A stretch of 64,000 nucleotides of DNA from Alsobacter metallidurans (GTDB lineage Bacteria; Pseudomonadota; Alphaproteobacteria; Rhizobiales; Beijerinckiaceae), in assembly GCF_014636935.1 (NCBI RefSeq), contig NZ_BMES01000002.1:1609148-1673147 (forward strand). Reading direction: 5' to 3'. The notes below the pieces were generated by a model. That model was not told where the DNA came from. It was given only the letters and a program-made list of their open reading frames with translations, and did no database searches. Numbering within the stretch: position 1 is the first letter of the stretch; each line of letters opens with the position of its first letter. The translations under genes and the position numbers were made by a program. Below are positions 25,993-35,790 of the stretch, one piece after another.

Positions 25993-27719
25993 AACCGCTG
26001 CTCCACCTTGGACTGCTCGCCCACCACCCGGGGCGACGACATCATGTTGCCGACCACGAATTCGAAAGATGACAAACCGCGGGAGCGAACGTTGCGGGCA
26101 GCGCTTTCGAAGTCGAATTCCACCATCCCGGTCACCCGGCACCCGCCGGACGACGCGTCGCAAACTGCCGCGACAGAGCCTGGTCTGATCAGAAAGCGTC
26201 TGACGGGCCAGCGCGCGTTGTAGGCCAGTTTCTCCGCCATGATGTCCGGTGCGGTTCGCTGCCGGCCATAGAAGCTGACGACCGGCGCGTAGAGGTCAGC
26301 GAGGCGCGCGCCTGCGCTCTCCCCGTCCGAACTTGACGTCCAATAATAGCGAGACACGAAGGTCTGCGCGATCTGCTGGATCACGCGCTGGGCGGATTGG
26401 GTTTCTTGCGCCGCGCGTTCCTGGGCCTCGCGTTGCGCGCGGTCGCGCTCCTGGGCTTCACGCAAGGCGCGCTCACGTTCCTGCGCCTCACGTTGCAGAC
26501 GGTCTCGCTCCTGGGCGTCGCGCAGGGCGCGGTCGCGTTCCTGGGCTTCGCGCTGCAGGCGGGCGTCGTCGCGCTCGCGCGCACACGCGAGCGAGAAATC
26601 CTCCACCACCCTCCTGAACCGGCTCGCCGGGTAGGCGGTGGCGAAGCCGGAGATCGCGACCGTGTCGGCGCAGGACGCCACGGCGCGCTGGAACGCACGC
26701 TGCTCCTTCACGGCCGACTGGCGGTCGACGAAGTGGCGCGCATACGGATACTGCGACGCTGCGGCGTCGCAGCTGCGCTGCAATCCGTCGAGGCTGGCGG
26801 CCTTGAGGGCGACCGGATCGGCGTTGAGGTCGACCTTGTTGCACTCAGTCGCCAGCCCGGCGAAAAACCCGCCCGGGACCAGCGCGAAGGCGCCCGTCAG
26901 GGTCGAGGTCGCGTCGATGGTCAGGTTGGTCGGCCCAAGCTTCTGGACGAGCGCCGAGTGGAGGTCCGCGAAGGTGAGGCCCTCCTGCGACAAGAGCGGC
27001 AGCAGGTCGTCCCTGAGGGACGCCCGCGCAATCAGCGGACTGGTTCCGGGCCGCGCCGTTTTCCGTCGAGCCGCGATAACGCTCGCCTCCCGCGGCGACG
27101 CGGCGCCCTCGACCGCGCAGGCCCGGTCCCCCTCCCCCAGCCTGCGGCATTCGTCCACGATGGCGACGAGATTCCGCGGCGACCGGCCGGCGATGCGCCG
27201 CAGAACTTCGCTGAGCCGGACGGTCTCGGCTTCAAGTTGATCCGGCCGGTCGATCAGGTCAGCGGGCGCGTCGGTTGGAACGAGCCGGACGTCGTCATCG
27301 CTCGAGAGAGCTGCCCCGAGGACGAGAACCGCCACGTCGCTGCCGCTCGCGATCCGGGACGCATTGTCCCGAAGCAGGCGATCAAGCTCGAGGCGGTCGC
27401 TCGGACCAATCACCGACACATCGAAGCCGAGATCGAGGAGCCGTTTGCGGTAAGCCTCTTCGTCCGCATGCGCGATTGCCCAGCGCGGCGCGCGGCTGGC
27501 CGCGTCCGGCACGATGATGAGCGCCACTTTCGGGGCCGAAGCATTCTGGCGCAGTGGAGAGGCATAGGTGGACAGGCCAGGCGGGGTTGCGCCGGCTGCA
27601 TCGATCATGGATGCGCCGCCGATGAGGGCCGCGATCGCGAGAGCGACGGGCGCTCGAAGGCGAACGCCGCCGAGGACGAACCGCGGGTTGAAGAACTGGA
27701 ACATGACGCCACCCATCAT
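25989..27719 (-). CDS. Caspase-fold protein with catalytic His missing and a coiled-coil repeat
   Basis: 576-residue exported or membrane-anchored protein (hydrophobic N-terminal segment ending about ATPPGL). Residues ~60-205 follow the peptidase C14 pattern: KVALIIVPDA, HADEEAYRKRLLDLGFDVSVI, LVPTDAP and NLVAIVDECRRL with the Cys. The position of the catalytic HG (normally GHG) reads LGAALSS, so the dyad His is gone and the domain is probably a pseudo-caspase. It is followed by a Cys-containing helical region, a ten-residue repeat coiled coil (~385-438) and a C-terminal domain with an SNTF2-like look (SRYYWTSSSDGES, LYAPVVSFYGR). Start taken at ATG 27719, sharing a base with the upstream stop. 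ATG 27716 or 27704 are alternatives. Confidence 0.72.
   Translation of the reverse strand: MMGGVMFQFFNPRFVLGGVRLRAPVALAIAALIGGASMIDAAGATPPGLSTYASPLRQNASAPKVALIIVPDAASRAPRWAIAHADEEAYRKRLLDLGFDVSVIGPSDRLELDRLLRDNASRIASGSDVAVLVLGAALSSDDDVRLVPTDAPADLIDRPDQLEAETVRLSEVLRRIAGRSPRNLVAIVDECRRLGEGDRACAVEGAASPREASVIAARRKTARPGTSPLIARASLRDDLLPLLSQEGLTFADLHSALVQKLGPTNLTIDATSTLTGAFALVPGGFFAGLATECNKVDLNADPVALKAASLDGLQRSCDAAASQYPYARHFVDRQSAVKEQRAFQRAVASCADTVAISGFATAYPASRFRRVVEDFSLACARERDDARLQREAQERDRALRDAQERDRLQREAQERERALREAQERDRAQREAQERAAQETQSAQRVIQQIAQTFVSRYYWTSSSDGESAGARLADLYAPVVSFYGRQRTAPDIMAEKLAYNARWPVRRFLIRPGSVAAVCDASSGGCRVTGMVEFDFESAARNVRSRGLSSFEFVVGNMMSSPRVVGEQSKVEQRF
26406..26561 (-). repeat. Five tandem 30-bp repeats encoding a charged coiled coil
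   Basis: Inside the pseudo-caspase gene, about five copies of a 30-bp unit encode ten-residue blocks such as REAQERDRAL and REAQERDRAQ. The blocks are almost free of hydrophobic residues and would form a single alpha-helix or charged coiled coil. Copy-number change by slippage would preserve the frame. Confidence 0.8.
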
Positions 27720-28717
27720 CAATCGCGGCATGCCGCAGCGAGCCGGTCATTGCCCGCGACCAGACTGGCTGAAGCCGAACAAAGCGCTTTCAATTCAGTC
27801 GTGTGAGCTGCGGAACGGTTTTTCCAGAGCGCGTAATAGGAGATCGCTCGCTGAGCGTTCGGAGCCGCGGCGCGGCGGCCATCGTCCGAGATCCGCGGGT
27901 CATAGATCCTGGCGAGCTGCAGCGCCGCGTCCGGGTTGGCGTAGGGGTCGGCCGCTTCGAAAGCCCTGAACGCAACGGCGGGCTGGCCGGCCGCAAGCGC
28001 CTCCGAGCCGATGCCCATCAGGGCGGCCGGAGGGGCGGCGCGTTGAAGCAGGGCTTCGAGCTTCTGCGTCAGCTCGCCCGCGCTCACGGGCGACCTCGGC
28101 GTCTCGGGTTCTGGCCGCGGCCGCGGATGCGGCGTTTGTTGGACGAACCAGAACGCCGCGCCGGCGACGCCAACCAACACGATGGCGGCGGCCGCCCAGA
28201 GCGGCGCGCGCCGGCGCGGCGCTACCGCCGTGGGTTGAACTGCGTTGTCCAGAACGGCCGGCGGACGCGCGGCGACGATCGGCTCCGAAGGCTCCTGCTC
28301 GGCGGGCCTGGATTCCGCTGAAGGGGCCTCCCCTTCGGCGACCAGGGATGGGGTGGGCTTGCCGGTCCCCTGCAGCGACAGTGAACCGTCGATGCCGGGG
28401 GACGGCGTTATGGCCGGCCAGGTCACCACCCCGAGGGAGTGATCGCCTTCGGCCACGATCTCGATCTGCACGAGCTCCTCGATCCGGTCGACGATCTCAG
28501 GACCGATACGGATGACGGTCGACAGGGCGCGGCGCTCGATCGATCGCGGCTCCAGCCAGGCGACCTCCGGCTGCCAGTCCTCGACGCCGAGGTGACGTGG
28601 TTCGGCATCCAGGCGGCGGATCGAGATCTTCTCGAAAGGCCGGTCGCTGTGTCGCCCGAGATCAATGAAGGCGTAGCCGCCGGCCTGGTCCAGGTCTTCG
28701 CTGACGTCGATAGCCAT
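27719..28717 (-). CDS. Membrane protein of the srf operon, function unknown
   Basis: 332-residue single-pass protein. The N-terminal ~110 residues form a soluble domain starting MAIDVSEDLDQAGGYAF (contains IEIVAEGDHSLGVVTWPA). A Pro/Glu-rich linker, one membrane helix (~172-190, LWAAAAIVLVGVAGAAFWFV) and a ~130-residue C-terminal part follow, with Sel1-like helices (AVAFRAFEAADPYANPDAAL then QLARIYDPR) and cysteines near the end. The C-terminal part is probably periplasmic. It starts 26 bases after srfC and its stop overlaps the pseudo-caspase start. No family recognised with confidence. Confidence 0.75.
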   Translation of the reverse strand: MAIDVSEDLDQAGGYAFIDLGRHSDRPFEKISIRRLDAEPRHLGVEDWQPEVAWLEPRSIERRALSTVIRIGPEIVDRIEELVQIEIVAEGDHSLGVVTWPAITPSPGIDGSLSLQGTGKPTPSLVAEGEAPSAESRPAEQEPSEPIVAARPPAVLDNAVQPTAVAPRRRAPLWAAAAIVLVGVAGAAFWFVQQTPHPRPRPEPETPRSPVSAGELTQKLEALLQRAAPPAALMGIGSEALAAGQPAVAFRAFEAADPYANPDAALQLARIYDPRISDDGRRAAAPNAQRAISYYALWKNRSAAHTTELKALCSASASLVAGNDRLAAACRD

Positions 28718-28743
28718 AGGTATTTCCGTCGGGTTCGGGCGAT

Positions 28744-31353
28744 CTAGGCTGCCCGCAACGTGTTGAGGATCGCGCCGAGGCGCTCATTCTGCTTGAGGTC
28801 GACCCGAAGACCGCTCGTGCTCACCGCATTGTCTTCCACCACTTGGTAGAAGCCGTGGAACCAGTCCGAGATGTACATCTGGGCGAAAGGCTTGGGCGGC
28901 GTGCCGATCGCAGACGCGTCATAAGTGATCGGCCGCTCGTCGAAGATCGGATGTTCGCCACCCTCGGCCGGAGCCTTCGGCCTCTTGGGCGGAGGCAGTT
29001 GACCAAAGCCCAGATCGCCGATCAGCCGGTTGAGCCTCAGCGCCGCCACGAGCGCGATCTTGGCGCTCGATTGCTCGGCGAGTTCCACGGTGGTCAGCGC
29101 CTTCAGGTCCTCGGCCAGGGCGGCTTCCAGGTCCGATCGCCGCAAGAGCGTGAGGATCTCGTCCGAGAGGGTCTTGAGGGCTTCGCGGGTTATGCCGAGC
29201 CGTCGCGGGGCGGTGTCATTCGACGCCAGGTCGCGTAGATGCCCGATCCAGGCCTCCACGGCCGCACGCGCATAGAGCTGCTCGCGGTCCGCCCCGCTTA
29301 CGGGACCGGTCCGCGCGCCCGCGCCGACCTGGTCGGGACGCGAGATCCTGAAGCTCATCGAGGCCGCCGCCCGCGGCTTGTCGCCTCCAACGCCGCGCAG
29401 CACGCCGTAAATGATGTCGTTGAGTTGGCCGGGGTCGATCGCGAGCGCCCGCAGCAAGGCGCCGAACCCGCCCGCCTGAATAACGGGTTCAAGATCGTCG
29501 AAGGCCTTTCCGGCCGCCGCCCTGCGCTCCACGAGCCGCTGCTCGACGTCCAGCGAGACGTAGTAGCGGTCGAGCTTGGCCGCCATCTCCCGGCGCAGGT
29601 CGCCCAGGCGAAGGCGCAACTGGTCCAGCTTCATGTCGAGCCGGCACACCTTTGCGAGGTTCTCGATGATGTACGAGATGCCGCCGTCGTTGAGCTTCAG
29701 GGCTTCGTCAAACGCGCGGCCGGGATCCCGGAAGTGGGTCGCGGCTTCGGGCAATTCCATGAAGCCGCTTCGCAGTTCAGCGATACGCCCGCGCTTCTCC
29801 GCAATGGTTTCGATCTCGACCCGGCCATCGTAACGGATGATTGTTTCAGCCGGAAAATTTGGATTGCGGAACCAATAGCAGTTCTGGAACGCCTTTCCGG
29901 GCGTCCACTGTCGGGGCCAGGTGTGAGCCTTTCCGAAATAGCCGAGGAGCGACGCTTCGAGGCGGTTGCGGAACCGGAGCCCGCCTTCCTGCCCAACGTC
30001 TCCGGCCTTATCGATGAAGTGCGAGTCGAACCAGGTCAGCACGAGGAACAGGAGGTTCGCCTGGGCGGCCCGCGCCTCCGGCGTCGCCCCGTGGGTCGAC
30101 GAGATCCAGGCGTCGATCATGTCGGGGAGCGTTGCGACCTCCTGGATGGAGGGCCGCACGCAAAGCAGCATGCTGGTCAATTCCTGTTCGGCCACGTAGC
30201 GGTCGAACAGATAGGCCACCTTGCCGCGCAGGAAGGTCTCCTTCAGCGCGTCCGGGCGCTCTGACAGAAAGTGGGCGAGATGAACCTTCTGGCGGCTGCG
30301 CGCCCCCGGGAAGTCGAGCAGGTCCGTGGTGGCGAAGAAAGAGCGCGGCTCGTCTACGAGCGAAATTCGCAGTTCCGCCGTCAGCGCCGCCACAAGAGCG
30401 CGTGGCAGAACACGTGAGCCCGAAGGCGAGCGCACCTCCAGGTCATCTTTCCCCTGCCCGCCGAGCCCGGCGAGCGTGGCGACATCCAGGATGCTGCCCT
30501 CCCGCGGAACGAGGGCGCCGAGCGGGCAGAACACCTCGTCTGGCCGCCCGAGCTGATCGATCGCGGTGGCGAGATCGAGGTATAGCCTGGTGAACTGCGC
30601 GTGCCCTCCCCACAGCAACGCGAACAATTCGGACTTGCCCTGCAGGTCCAGGTTGGGCGCCAGGGCGCGCGCCTGCTCCCAATAACGGCCGAGCGCATCG
30701 ACGTAGCGCGATGATCCGAACTGGCGCTGGAAGTAGTCCTGCAGGTCGAGCACGTCCTCGTCTGTCAGCCCCCCGCCAGCCTGCCCGGCGCGGGTCGAAA
30801 GATTGGCGATGGTCTGGGCGATGAATTCGGGCGACGGGACCGTCTCTTTCGATTGGTCGCCGTCGAGGAAGAACGTGTTTCCCAGAACCTTGATGACGTC
30901 GAGCTCGGTGAGCCAACGCAGCCGCACCGGGAATCCGGCCGGCGACGGCCCGACGGGAAGCGCCGAGAAACGGGTCACCAGCCCGGTCGACTCCTTGTCG
31001 CCGATCGGGTTGATCTGGCTGATGAAGTCCAGCGGCTCCGATCCGTCGAACGCCGCTCGCAGCGGCCCCGTCTCGGGACGGGCGAGCACCTCCACAAGGT
31101 AGGATTTCCCCGCCTGGCTGGGGCCGAAGACGCCGACGCACATTGGCCGCACGGCCGCCTTTTCGATCCGCCTGGCCCGCAGAGCCGCGAGTTTCATCTC
31201 GCGAACGATCGCGTCCTTCTCCCGACCGACGGCATCCGCGTTCGCCTCGTCCGCAATCCATCGCGCCGCATCGCCGGCCAGCGTCGCGGTTTGGCCACAC
31301 AGGGCCGCAAGCTCTTTCTGGGCCGGCTCTATCATCGCTGTGTCTACGCTCAT
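28744..31353 (-). CDS. srfC: SrfC-family P-loop protein (putative virulence factor family)
   Basis: 869-residue member of the SrfC / putative virulence factor family. The N-terminal Walker A is VFGPSQAGKSYLVE (GPSQAGKS at 77-84). DLLDFPGARSR further on resembles a DxxG-containing switch, suggesting a dynamin/GTPase-like P-loop NTPase, though the nucleotide is not known. The middle and C-terminal portions are helical, with a long charged stretch (KLDQLRLRLGDLRREMAAKL). srfABC were first named as a Salmonella regulon, and their biochemical role is still undefined. It starts four bases after the srfB stop, so the two are translationally linked. Confidence 0.85.
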   Translation of the reverse strand: MSVDTAMIEPAQKELAALCGQTATLAGDAARWIADEANADAVGREKDAIVREMKLAALRARRIEKAAVRPMCVGVFGPSQAGKSYLVEVLARPETGPLRAAFDGSEPLDFISQINPIGDKESTGLVTRFSALPVGPSPAGFPVRLRWLTELDVIKVLGNTFFLDGDQSKETVPSPEFIAQTIANLSTRAGQAGGGLTDEDVLDLQDYFQRQFGSSRYVDALGRYWEQARALAPNLDLQGKSELFALLWGGHAQFTRLYLDLATAIDQLGRPDEVFCPLGALVPREGSILDVATLAGLGGQGKDDLEVRSPSGSRVLPRALVAALTAELRISLVDEPRSFFATTDLLDFPGARSRQKVHLAHFLSERPDALKETFLRGKVAYLFDRYVAEQELTSMLLCVRPSIQEVATLPDMIDAWISSTHGATPEARAAQANLLFLVLTWFDSHFIDKAGDVGQEGGLRFRNRLEASLLGYFGKAHTWPRQWTPGKAFQNCYWFRNPNFPAETIIRYDGRVEIETIAEKRGRIAELRSGFMELPEAATHFRDPGRAFDEALKLNDGGISYIIENLAKVCRLDMKLDQLRLRLGDLRREMAAKLDRYYVSLDVEQRLVERRAAAGKAFDDLEPVIQAGGFGALLRALAIDPGQLNDIIYGVLRGVGGDKPRAAASMSFRISRPDQVGAGARTGPVSGADREQLYARAAVEAWIGHLRDLASNDTAPRRLGITREALKTLSDEILTLLRRSDLEAALAEDLKALTTVELAEQSSAKIALVAALRLNRLIGDLGFGQLPPPKRPKAPAEGGEHPIFDERPITYDASAIGTPPKPFAQMYISDWFHGFYQVVEDNAVSTSGLRVDLKQNERLGAILNTLRAA

Positions 31354-31357
31354 GATG

Positions 31358-34300
31358 TCAGTCCAGGGACAGAATGCCGGTGTCGAGCCAATAGCCCTGC
31401 TCTGACGCCAAGGTGTCCAGAACGAGCTCCATCCGGTTCGATAGCTCGAGCCCGTTCTGGTCGACCGCCGAGATGATCTTGAAGTCTTCCTTGATGGCTT
31501 CGCTCAGCATCAGCGAGTCCGGGCCCTCGTCGTCGGCCGACGTCTCGGCGCTGCGCTCCAGTGTGATCTCGATGGGCAGGCGCACCGCATTGAGGTCGAT
31601 GCCCGGCCGAAGACGCAGCCGGTAAAGCGGCGTCGCGATCCAGCGCTCTATCGGCAACTGCCGATAGCCCAGCCGCATCGGCGCGTAATATTTCAGGGTG
31701 GCGACTTCGTCACTGGCCGAGCGCTTCTGGTCCAGGTCGATATTGCGGAAGCAGAGCCGATCGTTTCTGAGCCGCCCGTCACTTTCGAGTTCACCGATGT
31801 ATTTGGCGGTTGACCGCAGACCGAGCCTGTTGGTGAACATGGTGAAGTTGGTCAGCTGGCTCTCCGCCAGCGCGCAAAGCATGCCGCCCACTGCCGTGGT
31901 CGTCTTGGGATCGCCGATGCGACGGTTGTCGCGATCACGGAAGGGGTACCACGCGCCCGCCTGATACTGATGCAACGGGATGATGCGCTCGGGCGAGACG
32001 CCCAGCTTGCCGACAAGCAGGTCGACGACGCCCGCCAGCCGCGAGGGCCGGCCGGACAGCAGCACGACGTCGCAATCCAGCGCATGGATCGCTTCGGAGA
32101 GGTTGTCGAACACTGTGTCCAGCACGGCGACGACACAACTGCGAATGACGTCCGGATCGGACTGAAAGATGCACTGTTCCAGCGCAAAGGAAGGTGCGCC
32201 GGAGGCCTGAGCCGGCCCTTCCAGGAAGCGGAGCAGTCGCTGCCGTCCTTCGCTGTGAACCGGCCCGTGGGCCGCGTTGGCGAAAACCTCGCCGAACGAA
32301 CGCACCGGAGCTGCGTCTGACACAGCCACGTCTGCGTCTTCCGCATCGGCCAGCAGCCTCAGCGCGATGGGTTCAAGCACCCTGACGACGAACTGGCGTC
32401 GAAGGTGCTTTTCCTGCTCGGCCATGTTGGCCCGGTCGCCGCCGAAGCGCTCGAGCAGGAAAGCCCTGGGATCGGGATGCCCGGCCTCGCGCAGCGCGCG
32501 TTCAATGGGCGGGATCACCAGGCGCTCGATGACGCCCTTCAGAATGTCGTCGCCGGCCAGACGGAAGCCCTCACGGACATTCTGGACCGGGTTTATGGCC
32601 CGGTTGCCCTCGGCGTAGTAGGTCGTGATCATCAGGTCGGTGGTGCCGCCGCCGACGTCGATGCTGGCGACCCTCAGCGACGGCTCAGGCTGGGCGCCGC
32701 TGGCCGGCTGGGCGCCCGGCTCGGCGAACGGACGCGGCCGACCCGCAAGGCGCAGGAAAGCGTCGACCGAGCCGCCCAGCTTCTGGGTGATCTCGCCATA
32801 GAGGTAGACGAACTGCACGCAGCTCGCCTCGTCCCACGCGACGTGGACCTCGGGTGGATCGATGCCGATGCCGGTGGTCTTGGACCAGCCCAGGAGTTGC
32901 CAGACGAGCTTCACCGCGCCTTCGGCGCGGCTGCGCAGCAGGCGCTGCTCCTGCACGGGCATTGCGGGCGGCAGGGTGAGGATGACCCGGCGCAGAAACC
33001 GCGGCGCATCCTTGGTCCGCCGGCGCTCGCGGACGCCGGCGTTGTTCACCATGCTGATCGCGTGAGCGATGATCTCGGCGACCATGAAAGAGTAATAGGA
33101 CGATCGCGAAAACGTCAGCCGCCCGGCGCCGATCCGGTCGTCGGACCGGACCTGGAGGCCATAGCGCTTCTTGTCGGCGTCGAGTTGCGCGATGACGTCG
33201 CCACGCGCGTTCACGAATTGCCTGATGGCGCGATCGATCAGCGGCGGCGTGCCGTCGGCGCCGTAGTCCCGGTCCGGAAAGCGCCACTCCTGGTTTACCG
33301 GACGAACGTCGCACAGATAGCGTTTTGGGCTCGACAGGCCGCTCACCGCCTCCGTGCCCTGGGCCATCTCGCGGAAGCGCGCCGCCTCCGGGCCTACGCG
33401 CACCGGGCTCGGCCAGAAGAACGCACGCGAGCGCGACGACAGCCGAGACAGATGGTCCCGGCCAAAGCGCGCATGCGCGAGCTCGACATGGCTTTCGAAC
33501 GGGTCGGAATAGGCTTTCTCGGGCTCCGAGAGGTCGCGCAGCTGCAGCACAAGCGAATTGTTGAGGTCGACGCGGTCCTCGTTCGGATGGGACTCGATCA
33601 GGATGCCGCAGGTCCGGCTGTTGCCGATGTCAAGGATGAGATCGACCATCACGGGCTTGATGGCCGGCGCAGACGAAACCGTGTCGGTGAGCCGTATGAC
33701 TCGCGGAGCCGCCGTGGCCTGGAGGTATTCCAGCAGCACGAGATAGCGGGCGTAGTGTTCGAGCGCGTTGGGCAAGTCGGAGTCGCGAAGCGGCCTGTCC
33801 GGACGCTGCGCCTGCTTGAATTCGCGCAGCATCTCCTTGAGCCAGGCAGGCACCCAATCCTGGAAGCCCGCTGGACCGCCGCCGGCCTGCGTTGCGCCAA
33901 GAAACCAGCCGATGTCCGAGAACCGATGCGCAAACCGGAACTCGTGCTCGTTGGCCGCATCCTCTCGGCTGGGCGCCGTGTAGGGCCGATTTGGGCGTCG
34001 CTCGATGAGGTCGGTGTCGAAGGCGAAGACTGCGAGGTGCGTGAACGGGCCCGTCGCGCGATCGGGGGCCTCGACGATGCGCACGCGGGCCCAGTTGGTC
34101 GGCCCCATATCGAGCTCTTCGGCGCCTTCCACGTTGGCGGTGATGCGCAGCATGGGGACGGGCAGCCACTTGCCCAGCGCGAATTCCAGCGCGCCGCGTT
34201 CGGTGACGGTGTATTCGCGATCGTCGTCGCCAGCCGTGGCGTCGGCGCCCTCGTCCGAGGCTCCGTCCCAAGCGGGGATCAGCCGGTAGGTCGGGCGTCC

Positions 34301-34453
34301 GTCAATCCACGCCGCACGGTCGATCGCACGCTCGATGAAACGGCGCGACAGGCGCCCGGCCCTGTCGACGTTCATGCCGTATTCGACGAACTGGACGCCG
34401 CTGAACGGAACCAGGCGGATGGTGGGCCCGAAAGCCACGGGTTCAATGATCAT
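31358..34453 (-). CDS. srfB: SrfB-family protein with actin/Hsp70-like ATPase domain
   Basis: 1031-residue SrfB-family protein. Two phosphate-binding loops of the actin/Hsp70 superfamily are recognisable: LILDIGNSRTCGILIE (~270-285) and ASIDVGGGTTDLMIT (~594-608). An adenosine-motif-like VVLLSGRPSRLAGV lies near residue 800. It is thus a very large actin-like ATPase with a ~260-residue N-terminal domain of its own and a C-terminal tail rich in beta strands. It is always found with SrfC in the family. It lies seven bases downstream of the membrane protein gene. No known partner substrate. Confidence 0.87.
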   Translation of the reverse strand: MIIEPVAFGPTIRLVPFSGVQFVEYGMNVDRAGRLSRRFIERAIDRAAWIDGRPTYRLIPAWDGASDEGADATAGDDDREYTVTERGALEFALGKWLPVPMLRITANVEGAEELDMGPTNWARVRIVEAPDRATGPFTHLAVFAFDTDLIERRPNRPYTAPSREDAANEHEFRFAHRFSDIGWFLGATQAGGGPAGFQDWVPAWLKEMLREFKQAQRPDRPLRDSDLPNALEHYARYLVLLEYLQATAAPRVIRLTDTVSSAPAIKPVMVDLILDIGNSRTCGILIESHPNEDRVDLNNSLVLQLRDLSEPEKAYSDPFESHVELAHARFGRDHLSRLSSRSRAFFWPSPVRVGPEAARFREMAQGTEAVSGLSSPKRYLCDVRPVNQEWRFPDRDYGADGTPPLIDRAIRQFVNARGDVIAQLDADKKRYGLQVRSDDRIGAGRLTFSRSSYYSFMVAEIIAHAISMVNNAGVRERRRTKDAPRFLRRVILTLPPAMPVQEQRLLRSRAEGAVKLVWQLLGWSKTTGIGIDPPEVHVAWDEASCVQFVYLYGEITQKLGGSVDAFLRLAGRPRPFAEPGAQPASGAQPEPSLRVASIDVGGGTTDLMITTYYAEGNRAINPVQNVREGFRLAGDDILKGVIERLVIPPIERALREAGHPDPRAFLLERFGGDRANMAEQEKHLRRQFVVRVLEPIALRLLADAEDADVAVSDAAPVRSFGEVFANAAHGPVHSEGRQRLLRFLEGPAQASGAPSFALEQCIFQSDPDVIRSCVVAVLDTVFDNLSEAIHALDCDVVLLSGRPSRLAGVVDLLVGKLGVSPERIIPLHQYQAGAWYPFRDRDNRRIGDPKTTTAVGGMLCALAESQLTNFTMFTNRLGLRSTAKYIGELESDGRLRNDRLCFRNIDLDQKRSASDEVATLKYYAPMRLGYRQLPIERWIATPLYRLRLRPGIDLNAVRLPIEITLERSAETSADDEGPDSLMLSEAIKEDFKIISAVDQNGLELSNRMELVLDTLASEQGYWLDTGILSLD

Positions 34454-34460
34454 GAGGGGC

Positions 34461-35783
34461 TCATTCGAGCGGAGACGTGAGTGTAAGGACGGGCTCTATC
34501 CCATCGTTCGCCGAGATCTCACGACGTTCCTCCCGGACAACCCGGCCATTTCGCCAGATCGCGACGTAATAAGGAATGCTGGCGCGAGCGTCGCCATAAC
34601 GATTGAACATCGCGACGCCGACCTGATAGGCGCCGGGCGCGGGCGGTCGGTCGGCCCAGATGATGTGCTCCACGGCGCGGCTCTGCGGGGTGCCGCCGTC
34701 GCGGTTGAGGTCGGCCACGAGCTTTCCGCCGCAGGCTTCGTGATTTCGGTAGTTGATGATCGCTCCGCCCGGGCAACTCACATAGAGGTCCAGGTCCGAG
34801 CTTCCCTCCCAGGTCAGGGTGATCTCAAGATGCTTGCCGCGCTCCACCGTGCTGGGCAGGCGGCGAGTAATCTCCTCCTGAATCGGGAGGACAGGCGGCG
34901 GCGCGGCGGCGCGCTGCGGCGGCGCGGGACAACTCACCTCGCACGCCGCGATCTTCCGGGCGAGCGCCAGTTCGGCCGCCCTCGCCTGCGCCTCCAGGCT
35001 GGCGATGGCATCATTTGTCACGGGATCAACCGTGCCGCCGGCCGTGCAGTACTGCGGGAACAGGTTGCGCAGGGAGGCAGGCCACCGCGGCCCGCCAACC
35101 CCGCAGGCTTGCAGAAGCCGGCCGGCGAGCATGGCCAGCAGCACGAAAAACAGCAACCAGAGCGCCAGGCCCGCCAAGTTGCGCGACCAGGCCGCGCCGG
35201 GACTTTCCCCGGCACCGGCCGATGCCGCCGGGCCCGAAGGCGGCGCACGTTCACCGCCGCTTGGCGCCGCAGGTGCGGCCCGCACCGGGTCCGCTTGCTC
35301 GCGGGCCGCGATGATCGCCCCGGCTGCGGGCGCGACGACGTCGTCCGCCACCGCCGCTCTCCGCCCCCAATCGACCAGGATCGGCTGCTCGCCCGCGACC
35401 CAGACCGCGCTGTCGCCAGGCGCGACGACCGCCGCTCTCAAAAGGCTCGCCAGATCCTGCGAAGCCTCGCCCTGCTTTCCGAGCGTCTCCGCGAGAGAGA
35501 CGATGTCGGCTTTCAAGCGTTCGAGGCGTTGGCGGACACGCGCCGCGACATCTTCCGGAAGCGAAAGCAGCGGCTTTGGTTCGACGTCCCCTTCCGCGTA
35601 CCAGGCGATGTCGCTGCCCGAGCCGGCTCCCATGCGGGTCGGCTCGGCGAACAGCGCCGCATGCTCCGGCCCGAGGCGCTGCCGAACGACCGCGACCATC
35701 TGGCCGTGACGGTCGAGCAACCGGCTGTGATTGGGCTCGAGGCCGCGTCCGCTCGTGCGCGTGATCAGAGTGTTGGTCGACAT
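34461..35783 (-). CDS. Membrane protein with DUF2135/YfaP-like C-terminal domain (srfA position)
   Basis: 440-residue single-pass protein at the place srfA occupies in srfABC clusters. The N-terminal domain (ALFAEP, DIAWYAE, ILVDWG; residues ~40-140) is recognisably related to the N-terminus of the neighbouring trypsin-like protein. A Pro/Ala linker, a membrane helix (~202-220, LAGLALWLLFFVLLAML) and a periplasmic part follow. The C-terminal ~110 residues read HLEITLTWEGSSDLDLYVSC with NYRNHEACGGKL and a DLNRDGG loop, matching DUF2135/YfaP-type beta-sandwich proteins with a likely Ca-binding acidic loop. The start at ATG 35783 is chosen because the upstream frame overlaps the protease gene. 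Confidence 0.75.
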   Translation of the reverse strand: MSTNTLITRTSGRGLEPNHSRLLDRHGQMVAVVRQRLGPEHAALFAEPTRMGAGSGSDIAWYAEGDVEPKPLLSLPEDVAARVRQRLERLKADIVSLAETLGKQGEASQDLASLLRAAVVAPGDSAVWVAGEQPILVDWGRRAAVADDVVAPAAGAIIAAREQADPVRAAPAAPSGGERAPPSGPAASAGAGESPGAAWSRNLAGLALWLLFFVLLAMLAGRLLQACGVGGPRWPASLRNLFPQYCTAGGTVDPVTNDAIASLEAQARAAELALARKIAACEVSCPAPPQRAAAPPPVLPIQEEITRRLPSTVERGKHLEITLTWEGSSDLDLYVSCPGGAIINYRNHEACGGKLVADLNRDGGTPQSRAVEHIIWADRPPAPGAYQVGVAMFNRYGDARASIPYYVAIWRNGRVVREERREISANDGIEPVLTLTSPLE

Positions 35784-35790
35784 GGCGCGA

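Noticed and set aside
24850-27806. Long plus-strand frames opposite the deacetylase and pseudo-caspase genes
   Set aside because: Opposite strand carries recognised domains and coupled starts.
32405-34480. Plus-strand open frame of nearly 700 codons opposite srfB
   Set aside because: Exact antisense of a well-supported gene, His/Arg/Val-rich composition, no motifs. High GC content keeps the reverse frame open.
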